Positions 53,493 through 62,220 of a DNA stretch of 64,000 nucleotides are shown piece by piece. Numbering within the stretch: the stretch's first letter is position 1; every line of letters starts with the position of its first letter. The position numbers and the translations under genes are program-made. The stretch comes from G963665085 sp963665085 (lineage in GTDB: Bacteria; Bacteroidota; Bacteroidia; Bacteroidales; JAAAOM01): contig CAXXXS010000001.1 of NCBI GenBank assembly GCA_963665085.2, forward strand, positions 248,001 through 312,000. Reading direction: 5' to 3'. The notes under the pieces are model-generated. The model was not told the DNA's origin. It made no database searches and saw nothing but the letters and a program-made list of their open reading frames with translations.

Positions 53493-54197
53493 ATGAAAAG
53501 AAATATTAATTATCTGACTATTCTATTTCTATTATTTTCTTCTACTGTCTTTTCTCAAAAAACAATTGAAGAATCTTTCAATTATGGAAAGTCTGTCGCT
53601 GTTTTTGGAGGATCTGTTTCTGTAATTCCGCCAAGTGATAGTGCAAAAATTTTATGGGAAAAATATTTAGGAATGTCCATAACCAATTATGGAGTACCGG
53701 GTGCTGGTTTTTCTTCGTTGCAAGGAAAATCACTTCAGCAACAAATTAATGAAGCAGGTGTGTTTGATATTTATATTTTATGGGCATCTACCAATGATTA
53801 CACAAATCATAGAGAAATTGGAGAATATACTGATTACACAGAATTTGATGGCTATGATGAAAATAAACTCATTACCCAAGCCGGAGGAATTAATTATTGT
53901 ATAAAAAAGATTTATGAGCTAAATCCCGAAGCGCCTATCTATTTTTTCACGTCAAGCAAGGCTTTTACTGAAAGAGGAGCTTATGATCCTTTTGCTGAAA
54001 ATGGAATGGTAAAATATGTTGACATGCAAAAAATGATCTGCAAGCTTCATGGTATTCCTGTTTTGGATCAATTTGAATTGGGAGGATATAATATCTATAA
54101 CAAAGATTTATATTACCACGACCCTATTCATATGAATGTCGAAGGCTATAAAAAAATCGGAAAATTGCAGGTTTCGTTTCTTGCTTTTCCCCAGTAA
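53493..54197 (+). CDS. Secreted SGNH/GDSL-like hydrolase
   Basis: 234 residues with a signal peptide (cleavage near VFSQ). The SGNH blocks are present: VAVFGGSVS with the nucleophile Ser (block I), NYGVPGAGFSS (block II Gly), LWASTNDYTNH (block III Asn) and YYHDPIHMNVEGYKKIG with the catalytic Asp/His (block V). The short insertions and the DPIH form match a Bacteroidota group. Substrate unknown; esterase or deacetylase activity on carbohydrate is typical for the superfamily. It is a single gene, convergent with the M14 pair. Confidence 0.87.
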   Translation: MKRNINYLTILFLLFSSTVFSQKTIEESFNYGKSVAVFGGSVSVIPPSDSAKILWEKYLGMSITNYGVPGAGFSSLQGKSLQQQINEAGVFDIYILWASTNDYTNHREIGEYTDYTEFDGYDENKLITQAGGINYCIKKIYELNPEAPIYFFTSSKAFTERGAYDPFAENGMVKYVDMQKMICKLHGIPVLDQFELGGYNIYNKDLYYHDPIHMNVEGYKKIGKLQVSFLAFPQ

Positions 54198-54221
54198 TAA
54201 AAAAATATATAGGAGGAAAAA

Positions 54222-55961
54222 TTAATCCTGGTACTTCCTGGTTAATTTACCTCCTTTGATACTGTTAACAGTTATCGTTACATTTTTCCCTTTTTCTGTT
54301 ATCCATCTGACATTGGTTACAGACATGCCCGGTATATTTTCAAGATGAATTTCAGAGACCTTACCTGTCTGAACTTCTGTTAAATTCAGATCAACATCAT
54401 TTACAATCATTTTTCCGATGGCTTTTACGCCCTCAATTATTACCCTGTCCTCTGGATCAATGTTATATTTTCTGCTTTGACCAGAACGAGTTGGAGATAA
54501 TCGCTCGTTAACAATGGTTACATCTACCTGCTGTAATCCATTCCCAATTTCTTTAATTTTGATAGGTTCAATTTTTATTGATGGAGTCTGATATGCATGA
54601 AATAAAGTAAATGCCATATTTCTATGTGCTTCCGATTGAAGTAAAAATCCAGGATCGGGTCTTCCATAATTTTTTGTAAACCCTCCTATTTCTATTTTTC
54701 CAAACTGTGGATGATCGTATTCTTTCCAGGGAATTGTTGCATCATTAAATAAAAGATATCGATCAAAATCATACATCTCCTGATCCCGATTTTCCTGAGA
54801 ATCATCCTCGGAACCAAAATACATCTGCTCTGTAAATAACTCATTGGAAAAAACATAAATCCCCCGGGCTCCATAAAACCAATCAATTTCTCCACCATAA
54901 ACCGGATATAAATCTTTCCACAAAACATAATAATGATATCCTGGCAAAATCTTTTCGCCTGTCTTACCTACTGTATTTAATATCCTTTCATCGTCCCTGT
55001 CATAACGCTCCAAATATTGTTCCTGGGCGGGACCACGTAAGATCATCCCCCCATAATTATGATATGATTGAGCTCCGGCTATATTGGGATGAGTAACAAT
55101 AAAATCCCTCAATGCTTTATTTTCTGGTGCATAAAACGGAAATGGCAACGCTCCTCTTTGACGATAATCCGGTTGCCAATTAAAAGACCAATCCCGATTT
55201 GGATCATAAGAACCTTCCCCGTCTTCGTTTACAAAACCGTCTCCATCATTATCAATTCCTTCATAGCCTAAAATTTCATACTCCCCAAATTTGCCGCTTT
55301 CAACACGTATCATTCGTTGTGGATTGTTGGGATCTATAGTATATTGACCATAAGGTGTTTTTCGCCTCATGTATGCCAGGTTTCCATCGCCATCCAAATC
55401 ATCCGGTCCATCTTCATTAATTTGACCATCCCTGTCATCATCAACAGGTATGAGCCCTGTTCTTGGAGAATGCATGTTATTCGGCTCTAACATATAATGA
55501 TTTCTTGCATCAGGATTAATGGATGGAATAATATAAAATACTTTCTCGTCTAATAATTCCTTTATAAAACTATTATCCTGATACATTTCTGTAAGGTACC
55601 ATGCTGTATAAAGAGCAATTTCAGAACCTTGTATTTCATTGGAATGGATATTACCATCAATATAAAATCCCGGTTTTTCTTCTGGTTTTCTGTTCGAAAA
55701 ATTGGTTATCGAGATCATGGTGATATCCTTGCCTTCGTATGTTTTTCCGATGGAAGATACTTTTGCCAGTTGTGGATACGCTTTTGCTATTTTATTGCAT
55801 ATGTCGATAATCCCTTCATAGGTATTATACCTGCTCCATGATATCTGAACTTTTGGATCTACAGGAGAACCAGCTGATTTAAAGAAATATGGTACTTCCT
55901 GTCCTTTTAGGGATAAAATAGAAATAAAAAATATGGTAAGTGTAAGAATTCTTGCTTTCAT
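54222..55961 (-). CDS. Secreted M14 zinc carboxypeptidase (active-site residues intact)
   Basis: About 579 residues starting MKARILTLTIFFISI (ATG 55961; an in-frame TTG three codons earlier is less likely). It has a signal peptide to about LKGQ. The M14 ligands are present: HxxE at His106/Glu109 (NIHSNEIQG), the NR pair (DPNRDWSFNWQ), the third ligand His (SYHNYGG) and a Glu in NELFTEQMYF. Asp-rich calcium-like loops interrupt the domain (DDDRDGQINEDGPDDLDGD and IDNDGDGFVNEDG). It probably removes C-terminal residues from peptides, or acts on peptidoglycan peptides, outside the cell. It starts 9 bp after its paralog, with which it forms an operon. Confidence 0.9.
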   Translation of the reverse strand: MKARILTLTIFFISILSLKGQEVPYFFKSAGSPVDPKVQISWSRYNTYEGIIDICNKIAKAYPQLAKVSSIGKTYEGKDITMISITNFSNRKPEEKPGFYIDGNIHSNEIQGSEIALYTAWYLTEMYQDNSFIKELLDEKVFYIIPSINPDARNHYMLEPNNMHSPRTGLIPVDDDRDGQINEDGPDDLDGDGNLAYMRRKTPYGQYTIDPNNPQRMIRVESGKFGEYEILGYEGIDNDGDGFVNEDGEGSYDPNRDWSFNWQPDYRQRGALPFPFYAPENKALRDFIVTHPNIAGAQSYHNYGGMILRGPAQEQYLERYDRDDERILNTVGKTGEKILPGYHYYVLWKDLYPVYGGEIDWFYGARGIYVFSNELFTEQMYFGSEDDSQENRDQEMYDFDRYLLFNDATIPWKEYDHPQFGKIEIGGFTKNYGRPDPGFLLQSEAHRNMAFTLFHAYQTPSIKIEPIKIKEIGNGLQQVDVTIVNERLSPTRSGQSRKYNIDPEDRVIIEGVKAIGKMIVNDVDLNLTEVQTGKVSEIHLENIPGMSVTNVRWITEKGKNVTITVNSIKGGKLTRKYQD

Positions 55962-55970
55962 GAGGTTCAA

Positions 55971-57563
55971 TTAATTAAGTTCAACTTTTTTACTTATAAA
56001 TCCTGTTTGTGGCGAACCTGCTTTTATTTGCACAGTTCCCTTATTACTTATCAGCCAGGATGATTTAATTGTTTCTCCAGGGATGATTCGATCATAAAGA
56101 AAGATTTTTCTTCCTCCAACAATCGTTTGTTGTTGAGAAGGCTCAATATCAAGTCGAATCTTTTTTACCCATTTTGTATTAAGTGCAGACACAGGCATAG
56201 TTGGAAATCCTCCGGTATTTGTTAATTCTACTTCAACCAAATACAAATTATTTGACTGTTTGGTTATTTTAACATCGTTAAACGTTATTGCCGGATGCAT
56301 ATCCGCCAGATCCATTACAAAATCGTAATGAAGCTCCGCAACAGTATCAATATATTCAATAGGTGGATTGTACATTTGAAATGGTTTAATGCCTCCTACT
56401 TCAACAGTTTTACCGGGAAAATCAGGATGATCAATTATTTGCCATGGGATAGTCTGGTTTTCAATGTTATTATCTGTTGCCCACTTTAAATAATCAAATT
56501 CCGCAGAACCCTGACCTTCTTTATTTTTTCCTACATTCCACGCTGGCGTACTAAAACCAAATCTGTTATAATGAAAATAAATCCATGAAAGTAAATCTCC
56601 TCCTGTTGGACTAACTTTAGAAGAATCCGGCAAATGAATACTTGATTTATATAAATTAACTACACGCTCAAAATAGGATTTATCCTCATCATCGATAACA
56701 GCTTTAATTCTTTTATCAGCTATTTCAGCCTTTAGATCAGAAAATTCTGAAAGATTATTTTCCGGCCCTATACAAAGCACAGCAAAAATATTCCAATGAT
56801 CAAACAGAAATTGTGCTACAGCACGTGATTCTATCTCAGATAATGCATTGTATCCTGCTCCTTCACTAAAATATTGATAATTAAAACTGAAGTTTTTATT
56901 GAAAATTATTCCTCCGGGGACATCTTCATTAATTTCTCCATCCTTGTCGTTATCAATTCCCTCGTACATCACCCTGTATTCGCCTTTCTGATTTTTTGTT
57001 CTATCAGCCTTTAGCATTACTTCCGGGTTCTCTGGATGAATCATATAATCACCTTTATCCGGATCAAGAATTCTCATCAGGGTAATCATTCCATCGTTAT
57101 TCAAATCATCAAAACCATCCTCATCCGTAGAACCGTCCCTGTCATCATCATAAGGCTCGGCATTTTGTAATCGCTCATATTTCAAAGATTCAAAATACTG
57201 TTCTGTTGCATCTGGTGACACATTGGGAATCAAATAAAAAGTAACATCGTCAAGTATTTGAGGTTCCGAAGAAGTAAGCTTTTCTGCTATCTGTAAAACA
57301 ATTTCTGTTGAAGCTAATGAAACTCCATTTATGCCCCCAATAATTGCAATACCGGGTTTATTATTTTTCTCGCCTTTCCCAATGGTAATTACTGAAATAT
57401 TTTTCCCGCCTGATGTAGTAGCCAGGGATTGGGAACTTACAATTTCTTTGTTTTTTACAAGTTTTTGAATCTCATTCCCTAATTGGGCATTGTTTTTATA
57501 TTGTGCTTTTCCATTCAGAAGTAATACAAAAGATATCAAAAAGCACAGGGATAGTTCCTTCAT
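55971..57563 (-). CDS. M14-like protein that has lost its catalytic residues
   Basis: 530 residues with a signal peptide (cleavage near GKAQ). It aligns with its neighbour over the whole M14 domain, including the same Asp-rich loops (DDDRDGSTDEDGFDDLNND and IDNDKDGEINED). The HxxE motif is replaced by NGVS (residues 79-82), the NR pair by NK (FNKNFSFNYQ), and the third-ligand His is missing (CIGPENN). It therefore cannot bind Zn in the usual way. It may be a regulator, chaperone or peptide-binding partner of the active enzyme encoded next to it (inference). Confidence 0.87.
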   Translation of the reverse strand: MKELSLCFLISFVLLLNGKAQYKNNAQLGNEIQKLVKNKEIVSSQSLATTSGGKNISVITIGKGEKNNKPGIAIIGGINGVSLASTEIVLQIAEKLTSSEPQILDDVTFYLIPNVSPDATEQYFESLKYERLQNAEPYDDDRDGSTDEDGFDDLNNDGMITLMRILDPDKGDYMIHPENPEVMLKADRTKNQKGEYRVMYEGIDNDKDGEINEDVPGGIIFNKNFSFNYQYFSEGAGYNALSEIESRAVAQFLFDHWNIFAVLCIGPENNLSEFSDLKAEIADKRIKAVIDDEDKSYFERVVNLYKSSIHLPDSSKVSPTGGDLLSWIYFHYNRFGFSTPAWNVGKNKEGQGSAEFDYLKWATDNNIENQTIPWQIIDHPDFPGKTVEVGGIKPFQMYNPPIEYIDTVAELHYDFVMDLADMHPAITFNDVKITKQSNNLYLVEVELTNTGGFPTMPVSALNTKWVKKIRLDIEPSQQQTIVGGRKIFLYDRIIPGETIKSSWLISNKGTVQIKAGSPQTGFISKKVELN

Positions 57564-57785
57564 GAGTTATGATTTAAGGTGTTGATAATGCACCGCAAGA
57601 TATAATAATATGGTAAAAATTAAAAGACCAGATATGGTTATTCAACCAATGTAGCTTATAAAAATGAAAAGAAGTCGTGTAGAAAAAACTGATTTTGAAT
57701 CTATCAGTCTTTTGTTGATGAAATAGAAAAGTATTTATTCTTTTTGCTAAAACCGGCACATTATCGTTAAGTTAAGGTTCCAACA

Positions 57786-57811
57786 CTGTCAGGAGCTTCG
57801 CACTCTGACAG
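57786..57811. repeat. REP-like inverted repeat CTGTCAG...CTGACAG
   Basis: Related in sequence to the CTGACAG/CTGTCAG hairpins inside direct repeats A and B (60.8 and 62.3 kb) and to the CTGGCAG hairpin at 59625. Confidence 0.5.
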
Positions 57812-57932
57812 GTTTAAGACACAGTATACCGACCTTTCAGCATCAAATATAGAATCGTTAACTAAACGATATTCGTTAGTTAAAATATTCTCAACTTCCG
57901 CTCGAAATAACCTTTTTTATCGGATAATTGTC

Positions 57933-57955
57933 ACATCGAGAAGAAGTCGAGATGT
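57933..57955. repeat. REP-like element ACATCGAG...CGAGATGT
   Basis: A partly palindromic 23-bp element. The same arms occur in opposite orientation at 60612-60633, and a related TCAAATCGAGCGG lies in the MITE at 50660. Confidence 0.55.
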
Positions 57956-57998
57956 TTTTATATATTGTTTTATGTACTTTCTCTTGTTAAAAAACAGC

Positions 57999-59594
57999 TT
58001 ACACATTTTCAGCAACCAATTCTTTAGTCTCATTCTGAACTCCCAATTGAAGTCCTTTAATATTATCCTCAAAAGCAGATAAGGCAGCTTTTGAACCTTC
58101 GCCCATTGCTATAATAATTTGTTTGTAAGGCACAATTGTTACATCTCCTGCTGCATAAATTCCGGGAGTATTTGTTCTACAATGTGTATCGATCTCTATT
58201 TCACCAAATCTGTTTGTAGTAACAACATTCTTAAATACTGCACTATTGGGAACCAATCCGATTTGAACAAAAACACCATCTATCGCTAATGATTCTGTTT
58301 GCTCTGTATCTCTGTGTTTAAACTGTATCCCTGTTACCTTATCTCCATCTCCATCAACACTTAATGTTTGTGCATTGGTAATAATTTTAACATTGGGTAA
58401 TCCAGCTAATTTATCCTGTAATACCTGGTCTCCTTTTAGCGTATCCAGAAATTCTAAAACAGTTACTTCAGATGCTATTGAAGAAAGATCAATGGCTGCT
58501 TCCAATCCTGAATTTCCCCCTCCGACAACAACCACTTTCTTATTTTTATAAAATGGCCCATCACAATGTGTACAAAAAGCCACTCCGGAGCCTATGTATT
58601 TTTCTTCTCCCGAAACATTTAACCTTCTCCAGCTTGCGCCTGTAGCAGCAATAACAGCAGGGGAATTTAATACTTCGCCAAGAGAAGTTTCTACCTGCTT
58701 CATACCTTCAACTACTTCAATCTTCTCTACTCTCCTGTTTTCTAAAACATCAATGGGATAACTTCCTAAATGAGTTGAGAGATTTCCTGCCAGTTCACTC
58801 CCGGTTGTTAATGGAACAGAAATCATATTTTCTATGGATACCGTTTCTGTAACCTGTCCTCCAACTTTCTCGGCAACCAATGCCACAGAAAATCCTTTTC
58901 GTGCTGAGTAAATTGCTGATGATACCCCGGCAGGACCACCACCGACAACAATTACATCGTAATTCTTTTTTGTTGATTTTTCTGCTTTGTATTCAGAACC
59001 TGTCTGCTTTTCGATTTTCTCAAGAAGTTCGCCCAAGGATGCTCTGCCCACATGTAATTGTTCGCCATTTGCATAAACAGAAGGAACAGCCTGTATATTT
59101 AATGCCTCTACTTCATCTTTGTTTATTGCCCCGTCAATAATTTCGTGTTTGATGTTCGGATTTAAAAAGGATAAAATATTTAGCGCTTGAACTACTTCGG
59201 GACAGTTTGTACAGGTTAAAGAAATATAACTTTTTACTTCAACCTTTTTGTCCAGACTTTTAATTCGATTGGTTAACATTTCATCAGGTAAATTTTTCCC
59301 GATTCCATCCAGGTTAAGAACTGCCAGAAGCAATGATGTAAATTCATGACCATTGGGTACTGCTCTAAAAACAACATTTGTTGGAGCGTTATTTTTTAAA
59401 ATTGAAAAAGAGAGACTATCTCCTTCTGATATATTACAATCTAATTTATCAGAACATGAAGCTACATCTTCCAATAAATTAATTAACTCATCTTTACTAG
59501 CGTGTGAATTGGATACATTAATTTGAAATGTATATATATTTTTCAGGTTACTGAATACATCGGTCACCTGTTTTTTTATTGCTTGATCTAACAT
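57999..59594 (-). CDS. ahpF: Alkyl hydroperoxide reductase subunit F
   Basis: 531 residues, full length. The N-terminal domain holds two thioredoxin-like folds with the redox pair Cys128/Cys131 (TCTNCPE). The C-terminal part is a thioredoxin-reductase-like flavoprotein: FAD-binding GGGPAG at 218-223, the second redox pair Cys341/Cys344 (FCTHCDGP), the NAD(P)H-binding VVVGGGNSGLEAA and the closing TNTPGIYAAGDVT. It passes electrons from NADH to AhpC for reduction of hydrogen peroxide and organic peroxides. It follows ahpC by 87 bp, across a hairpin. Confidence 0.98.
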   Translation of the reverse strand: MLDQAIKKQVTDVFSNLKNIYTFQINVSNSHASKDELINLLEDVASCSDKLDCNISEGDSLSFSILKNNAPTNVVFRAVPNGHEFTSLLLAVLNLDGIGKNLPDEMLTNRIKSLDKKVEVKSYISLTCTNCPEVVQALNILSFLNPNIKHEIIDGAINKDEVEALNIQAVPSVYANGEQLHVGRASLGELLEKIEKQTGSEYKAEKSTKKNYDVIVVGGGPAGVSSAIYSARKGFSVALVAEKVGGQVTETVSIENMISVPLTTGSELAGNLSTHLGSYPIDVLENRRVEKIEVVEGMKQVETSLGEVLNSPAVIAATGASWRRLNVSGEEKYIGSGVAFCTHCDGPFYKNKKVVVVGGGNSGLEAAIDLSSIASEVTVLEFLDTLKGDQVLQDKLAGLPNVKIITNAQTLSVDGDGDKVTGIQFKHRDTEQTESLAIDGVFVQIGLVPNSAVFKNVVTTNRFGEIEIDTHCRTNTPGIYAAGDVTIVPYKQIIIAMGEGSKAALSAFEDNIKGLQLGVQNETKELVAENV

Positions 59595-59624
59595 AACATT
59601 CTGATTTATTGTTTGGATATTAAA

Positions 59625-59653
59625 ACTGCCAGGCCGATATCGACGCTGGCAGT
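59625..59653 (-). repeat. Hairpin between ahpC and ahpF
   Basis: Perfect 8-bp arms ACTGCCAG/CTGGCAGT with a 13-nt loop that contains CGACG. There is no T-run, so partial attenuation or mRNA stabilisation is more likely than full termination. The CGACGCTGG core resembles the sequence in direct repeats A and B. Confidence 0.55.
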
Positions 59654-59681
59654 GTACTATATTTATTTAAGGTTTACTTTT

Positions 59682-60245
59682 TTAGATTTTTCCAACTAAA
59701 TCGATATTAGGTTGTAAGGTTGCACTACCTTCTTTCCATTTTGCAGGGCATACTTCCGATGGATGTTCTGCTACAAACTGAAGCGCTTTTAGTTTTCTGT
59801 ATAGCTCCTCTGCATTTCTTCCCACATTACCTGCAACAACCTCGTAAGAAACAATCTCTCCTTCCGGATTTACAATAAAGGTTCCTCTTTCTGCCATTCC
59901 ATCACTCTCAATCATCACATCAAAACCTCTTGAAAGAACTCCTGTTGGATCGGCAAGCATTGGGTATTTAATTTTTTTGATGGTATCTGAAGTATCGTGC
60001 CATGCCTTGTGTACAAAGTGTGAATCTGTAGATACAGAATAAATCTCACTACCCGCTGCTTTGAAATCAGCATACATATCTGCAAGGTCTTCTAATTCGG
60101 TTGGACATACAAAAGTGAAGTCGGCCGGATAAAAGAAAAATACAGACCATTTACCAACTACATCTTCTTTACTTACTGCTTTAAACTCTCCGTTATGAAA
60201 GGCTTGTACATTGAAATCTACTACTTGTTTTCCTATTTGTGACAT
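59682..60245 (-). CDS. ahpC: Alkyl hydroperoxide reductase subunit C (peroxiredoxin)
   Basis: 187 residues, a typical 2-Cys peroxiredoxin of the AhpC class. The peroxidatic Cys47 is in FTFVCPTE with the preceding FFFYPAD, and the resolving Cys166 is in SEVCPAKW. The GGLG-like region and C-terminal tail are of the bacterial, overoxidation-resistant kind (KWKEGSATLQPNIDLVGKI). It reduces peroxides and is regenerated by AhpF. It is transcribed from a clear promoter at 60298-60329. No OxyR gene is nearby. Confidence 0.98.
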   Translation of the reverse strand: MSQIGKQVVDFNVQAFHNGEFKAVSKEDVVGKWSVFFFYPADFTFVCPTELEDLADMYADFKAAGSEIYSVSTDSHFVHKAWHDTSDTIKKIKYPMLADPTGVLSRGFDVMIESDGMAERGTFIVNPEGEIVSYEVVAGNVGRNAEELYRKLKALQFVAEHPSEVCPAKWKEGSATLQPNIDLVGKI

Positions 60246-60297
60246 AATTTTAAATTTTTAATATTTATAATTTTTCGTTTCTGAATTATTTCTGAGA

Positions 60298-60329
60298 CAA
60301 ACCTAGTACAGATTAAAACATAAATCAAA
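60298..60329 (-). promoter_or_regulatory. ahpC promoter
   Basis: On the minus strand TTTG (60329-60326), a 20-bp spacer and TAGGTTTG (60305-60298) match TTTG-N19/20-TAnnTTTG, giving a leader of about 45-50 nt. An OxyR site cannot be identified with confidence. Confidence 0.8.
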
Positions 60330-60611
60330 TAGATATTTTTTAACTCTTAATAGATAAAATCTATACCTACTGATTGTTAGTAGATTCACCTGATTGATCT
60401 AAAAAATTATATGCAATTTTTTTTCAATTAAATTAAATATGAACGTCAATTCAGGAATTAAAACTATACTATACCATGTTATAGATTGTTTAAAATTGAA
60501 ATATTTATCCTTTTATTAATTGGTTTTAACAGGTGTGAATGTTAAGTTGACCTGTATTATCAAAATCGAAGTAACGCCAAGGAGGGGGTTCAAGAAGGTC
60601 TACTCATGAAG

Positions 60612-60633
60612 ACATCTCGGCCCCGCTCGATGT
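60612..60633. repeat. REP-like element ACATCTCG...CTCGATGT
   Basis: Reverse-oriented relative of the element at 57933-57955. Confidence 0.55.
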
Positions 60634-60667
60634 GACATATCACAAGCATTCATGTTCAGTTCGAATC

Positions 60668-61038
60668 GAGAATATTTTTATTGAAATACGAATTTCTTGG
60701 ACACCTTCATGGGTAATTCGCTATTATTCTTGATTTTAAATATTAGTAATGTCGGTTTGTTAATACTTGCTTTTAAACGCTTCCAGGTCTAACGACGCTG
60801 AAAGGTTGATTCTATTGCCTAACCTGACAGCGTGTTTACACCTGTCAGCGTTAACAAAACAATATTTATTGATTATTACTATTATTTCCGTTATGGATAA
60901 AATGATAATGCGAAATTTTATAAGTTTACATCATACTAACTAAAACTAAGTTGAACAATATTTCTCAATATGAAAAAACCTTATCAGTACTAGGTAATTG
61001 CTGTAATACTCCTTATATATAGGGATATTGGTAAATTT
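60668..61038. repeat. Direct repeat A (about 371 bp) upstream of the zeta-like cassette
   Basis: Imperfect copy of 62221-62564. Shared blocks include GAGAATATTTT at the start, a CGCTTCCAGGTCTAACGACG segment, CTGACAGCGTGTTTACACC, ATTATTTCCGTTATG, AACTAAAACTAAGTTGAAC and GGTAAATTT at the end. Copy A has an extra segment of about 35 bp near 60740. No reading frame is conserved, so this is a non-coding repeat. Confidence 0.8.
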
Positions 61039-61085
61039 GAAAGAAGGATACTAATTGTGGGTAATGAGCGAAATTTTCCATAGAA

Positions 61086-61117
61086 TTAGTATCGGATAAT
61101 TGAAAAAAGTATTTTTG
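61086..61117 (+). promoter_or_regulatory. Candidate promoter of the zeta-like gene
   Basis: TTAG, a 20-bp spacer and TATTTTTG resemble TTTG-N20-TAnnTTTG (one -33 mismatch), 18 bp before the TTG start. Confidence 0.5.
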
Positions 61118-61134
61118 TTTAAAATTGAATTGAA

Positions 61135-61710
61135 TTGAAAAGACTTTTTATCATATCAGGTTGCAATGGAGCTGGAAAAACAACAGCTTCTTATACTATT
61201 CTACCAGAAATTTTGGATTGTGATGAATTTGTAAATGCTGATGAAATTGCAAAAGGACTTTCACCATTTCACCCAGAGTCTACAGCAATTGAAGCTGGTC
61301 GACTGATGCTTGATAGGATTAATAAGTTAATATCCAAAGGACAAGACTTTGCTTTTGAAACTACTTTAGCTACAAAGAGTTATAGGAATTTTATCTTGAA
61401 AGCTAAAAAAAACGGATATCATACAACATTACTTTTCTTTTGGTTGAGGACTCCTGATTTAGCAGTAAAAAGGGTTGAGACTAGAGTGAAGGAGGGTGGA
61501 CACAATATTCCAGAGGACGTTATTCGAAGACGATATGAAAATGGATTAAAGAATTTTTTTGGAATATTTGAATCTATTGTTGATGAATGGATATTCATTG
61601 ATAATTCAGGAGAGCCATATGAAATGATTGCTCGTAAAAATAGTACAGGAGTGATTCTGAAAAACATTGATAAGTGGAATAAATTATTAGAAACTTACAA
61701 ATCAAATTGA
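61135..61710 (+). CDS. Zeta-toxin-like P-loop kinase
   Basis: 191 residues from a TTG start; no ATG gives the P-loop. Walker A is GCNGAGKTT (residues 9-17). Then come CDEFVNADEIAKGLSPF, the DFAFETTLAT segment, and a C-terminal RVETRVKEGGHNIPEDVIRRRYENGLKNF. This layout is that of zeta toxin / AAA-type small ATPases, of which zeta phosphorylates UDP-N-acetylglucosamine and blocks cell-wall synthesis. The usual upstream epsilon antitoxin is absent. Instead a 54-residue gene follows after 1 bp. Toxin activity is inferred, not shown. The pair sits between two direct repeats in a region of accessory character. Confidence 0.85.
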   Translation: MKRLFIISGCNGAGKTTASYTILPEILDCDEFVNADEIAKGLSPFHPESTAIEAGRLMLDRINKLISKGQDFAFETTLATKSYRNFILKAKKNGYHTTLLFFWLRTPDLAVKRVETRVKEGGHNIPEDVIRRRYENGLKNFFGIFESIVDEWIFIDNSGEPYEMIARKNSTGVILKNIDKWNKLLETYKSN

Positions 61711-61711
61711 A

Positions 61712-61876
61712 ATGGATAATAGCGATAAAATACTAGAGGGATTAGAAAGAGCATATAAGAAACTGATTGAGTTTAAAAAATATAAGAAAACACCGATTAT
61801 AGTTTCTAAGGATGGAAAAGTGGTGGAAATATATCCAGACAAAATCACTACCGCCAACAATGTGTATACAAAATAG
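61712..61876 (+). CDS. 54-residue protein paired with the zeta-like kinase (candidate antitoxin)
   Basis: A short gene starting one base after the stop of the kinase. It begins MDNSDKILEGLERAYKKLIE, continues with a basic FKKYKKTP segment, then a beta hairpin (IIVSKDGKVVEIYP). It has a predicted helix followed by a small strand pair. The tight spacing implies translational coupling. Small genes of this kind next to zeta-like P-loop proteins are common in my experience of Bacteroidota, but I cannot name the family. An antitoxin role is inferred from position and size. Confidence 0.7.
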   Translation: MDNSDKILEGLERAYKKLIEFKKYKKTPIIVSKDGKVVEIYPDKITTANNVYTK

Positions 61877-62220
61877 GCGAGATAGTAATAAATTCAAGGG
61901 ATGTAGCCCGCTTCAATATCTTAACGGTTTGATAAGTTTGAAGCCTGCAATCGCCTACTTTGCATATACCCCCAGATGCACGTAGTTTGCAAGAATAACT
62001 AAAAACAAAACATCAATGCGGTTGGGCTTAGCATTCGCTAAGTCCAATCTTTTAGGTAGCATTTGCTACCATTCAGCAACACTGTAAAGTATTATTTTGC
62101 ACATTGCTTTAATGAAACCGGAAGTTATAATTTGCCAAAAGCAAGGCAGCGAATGCTGCCAGAAAGAAAATGTCGTAGCGAATGCAACGATTAACGGCGC
62201 AAACAACGAGCATCGGGGTT
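61877..62220. other. Non-coding stretch with a cluster of small hairpins
   Basis: No gene seen. Four hairpins with ATT(C/T) or GAAT loops lie at 62020-62049, 62055-62070, 62145-62160 and 62173-62190. Confidence 0.65.
62020..62190. repeat. Array of four small hairpins with AGC-ATTC-GCT type cores
   Basis: Hairpin 1 (62020-62049) has a 13-bp stem (with two G-U pairs) around ATTC. Hairpin 2 is GGTAGC-ATTT-GCTACC. Hairpin 3 is GGCAGC-GAAT-GCTGCC. Hairpin 4 is TCGTAGC-GAAT-GCAACGA with one mismatch. Hairpins 1-2 and 3-4 have the loop in opposite orientations. Confidence 0.65.

Larger units (their letters stand above)
57564..57998. other. Intergenic region with several repeat elements
   Basis: No gene seen. 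It holds an inverted repeat CTGTCAG/CTGACAG (57786-57811), a second one TTAACTAA/TTAGTTAA (57858-57883), and a REP-like element with CCGCTCGAA (57898) and ACATCGAG/CGAGATGT (57933-57955). Confidence 0.6.
60330..61134. other. Long non-coding region upstream of the zeta-like gene
   Basis: No gene seen. It carries a REP-like element (60612-60633), direct repeat A (60668-61038) and the promoter of the zeta-like gene (61086-61117). Confidence 0.6.

Noticed and set aside
61980..62220. attC-like integron site (GTTGGGC next to the hairpins)
   Set aside because: GTTGGGC fits the 3' core of attC, but no matching RYYYAAC partner at a suitable distance and no integrase gene were found.
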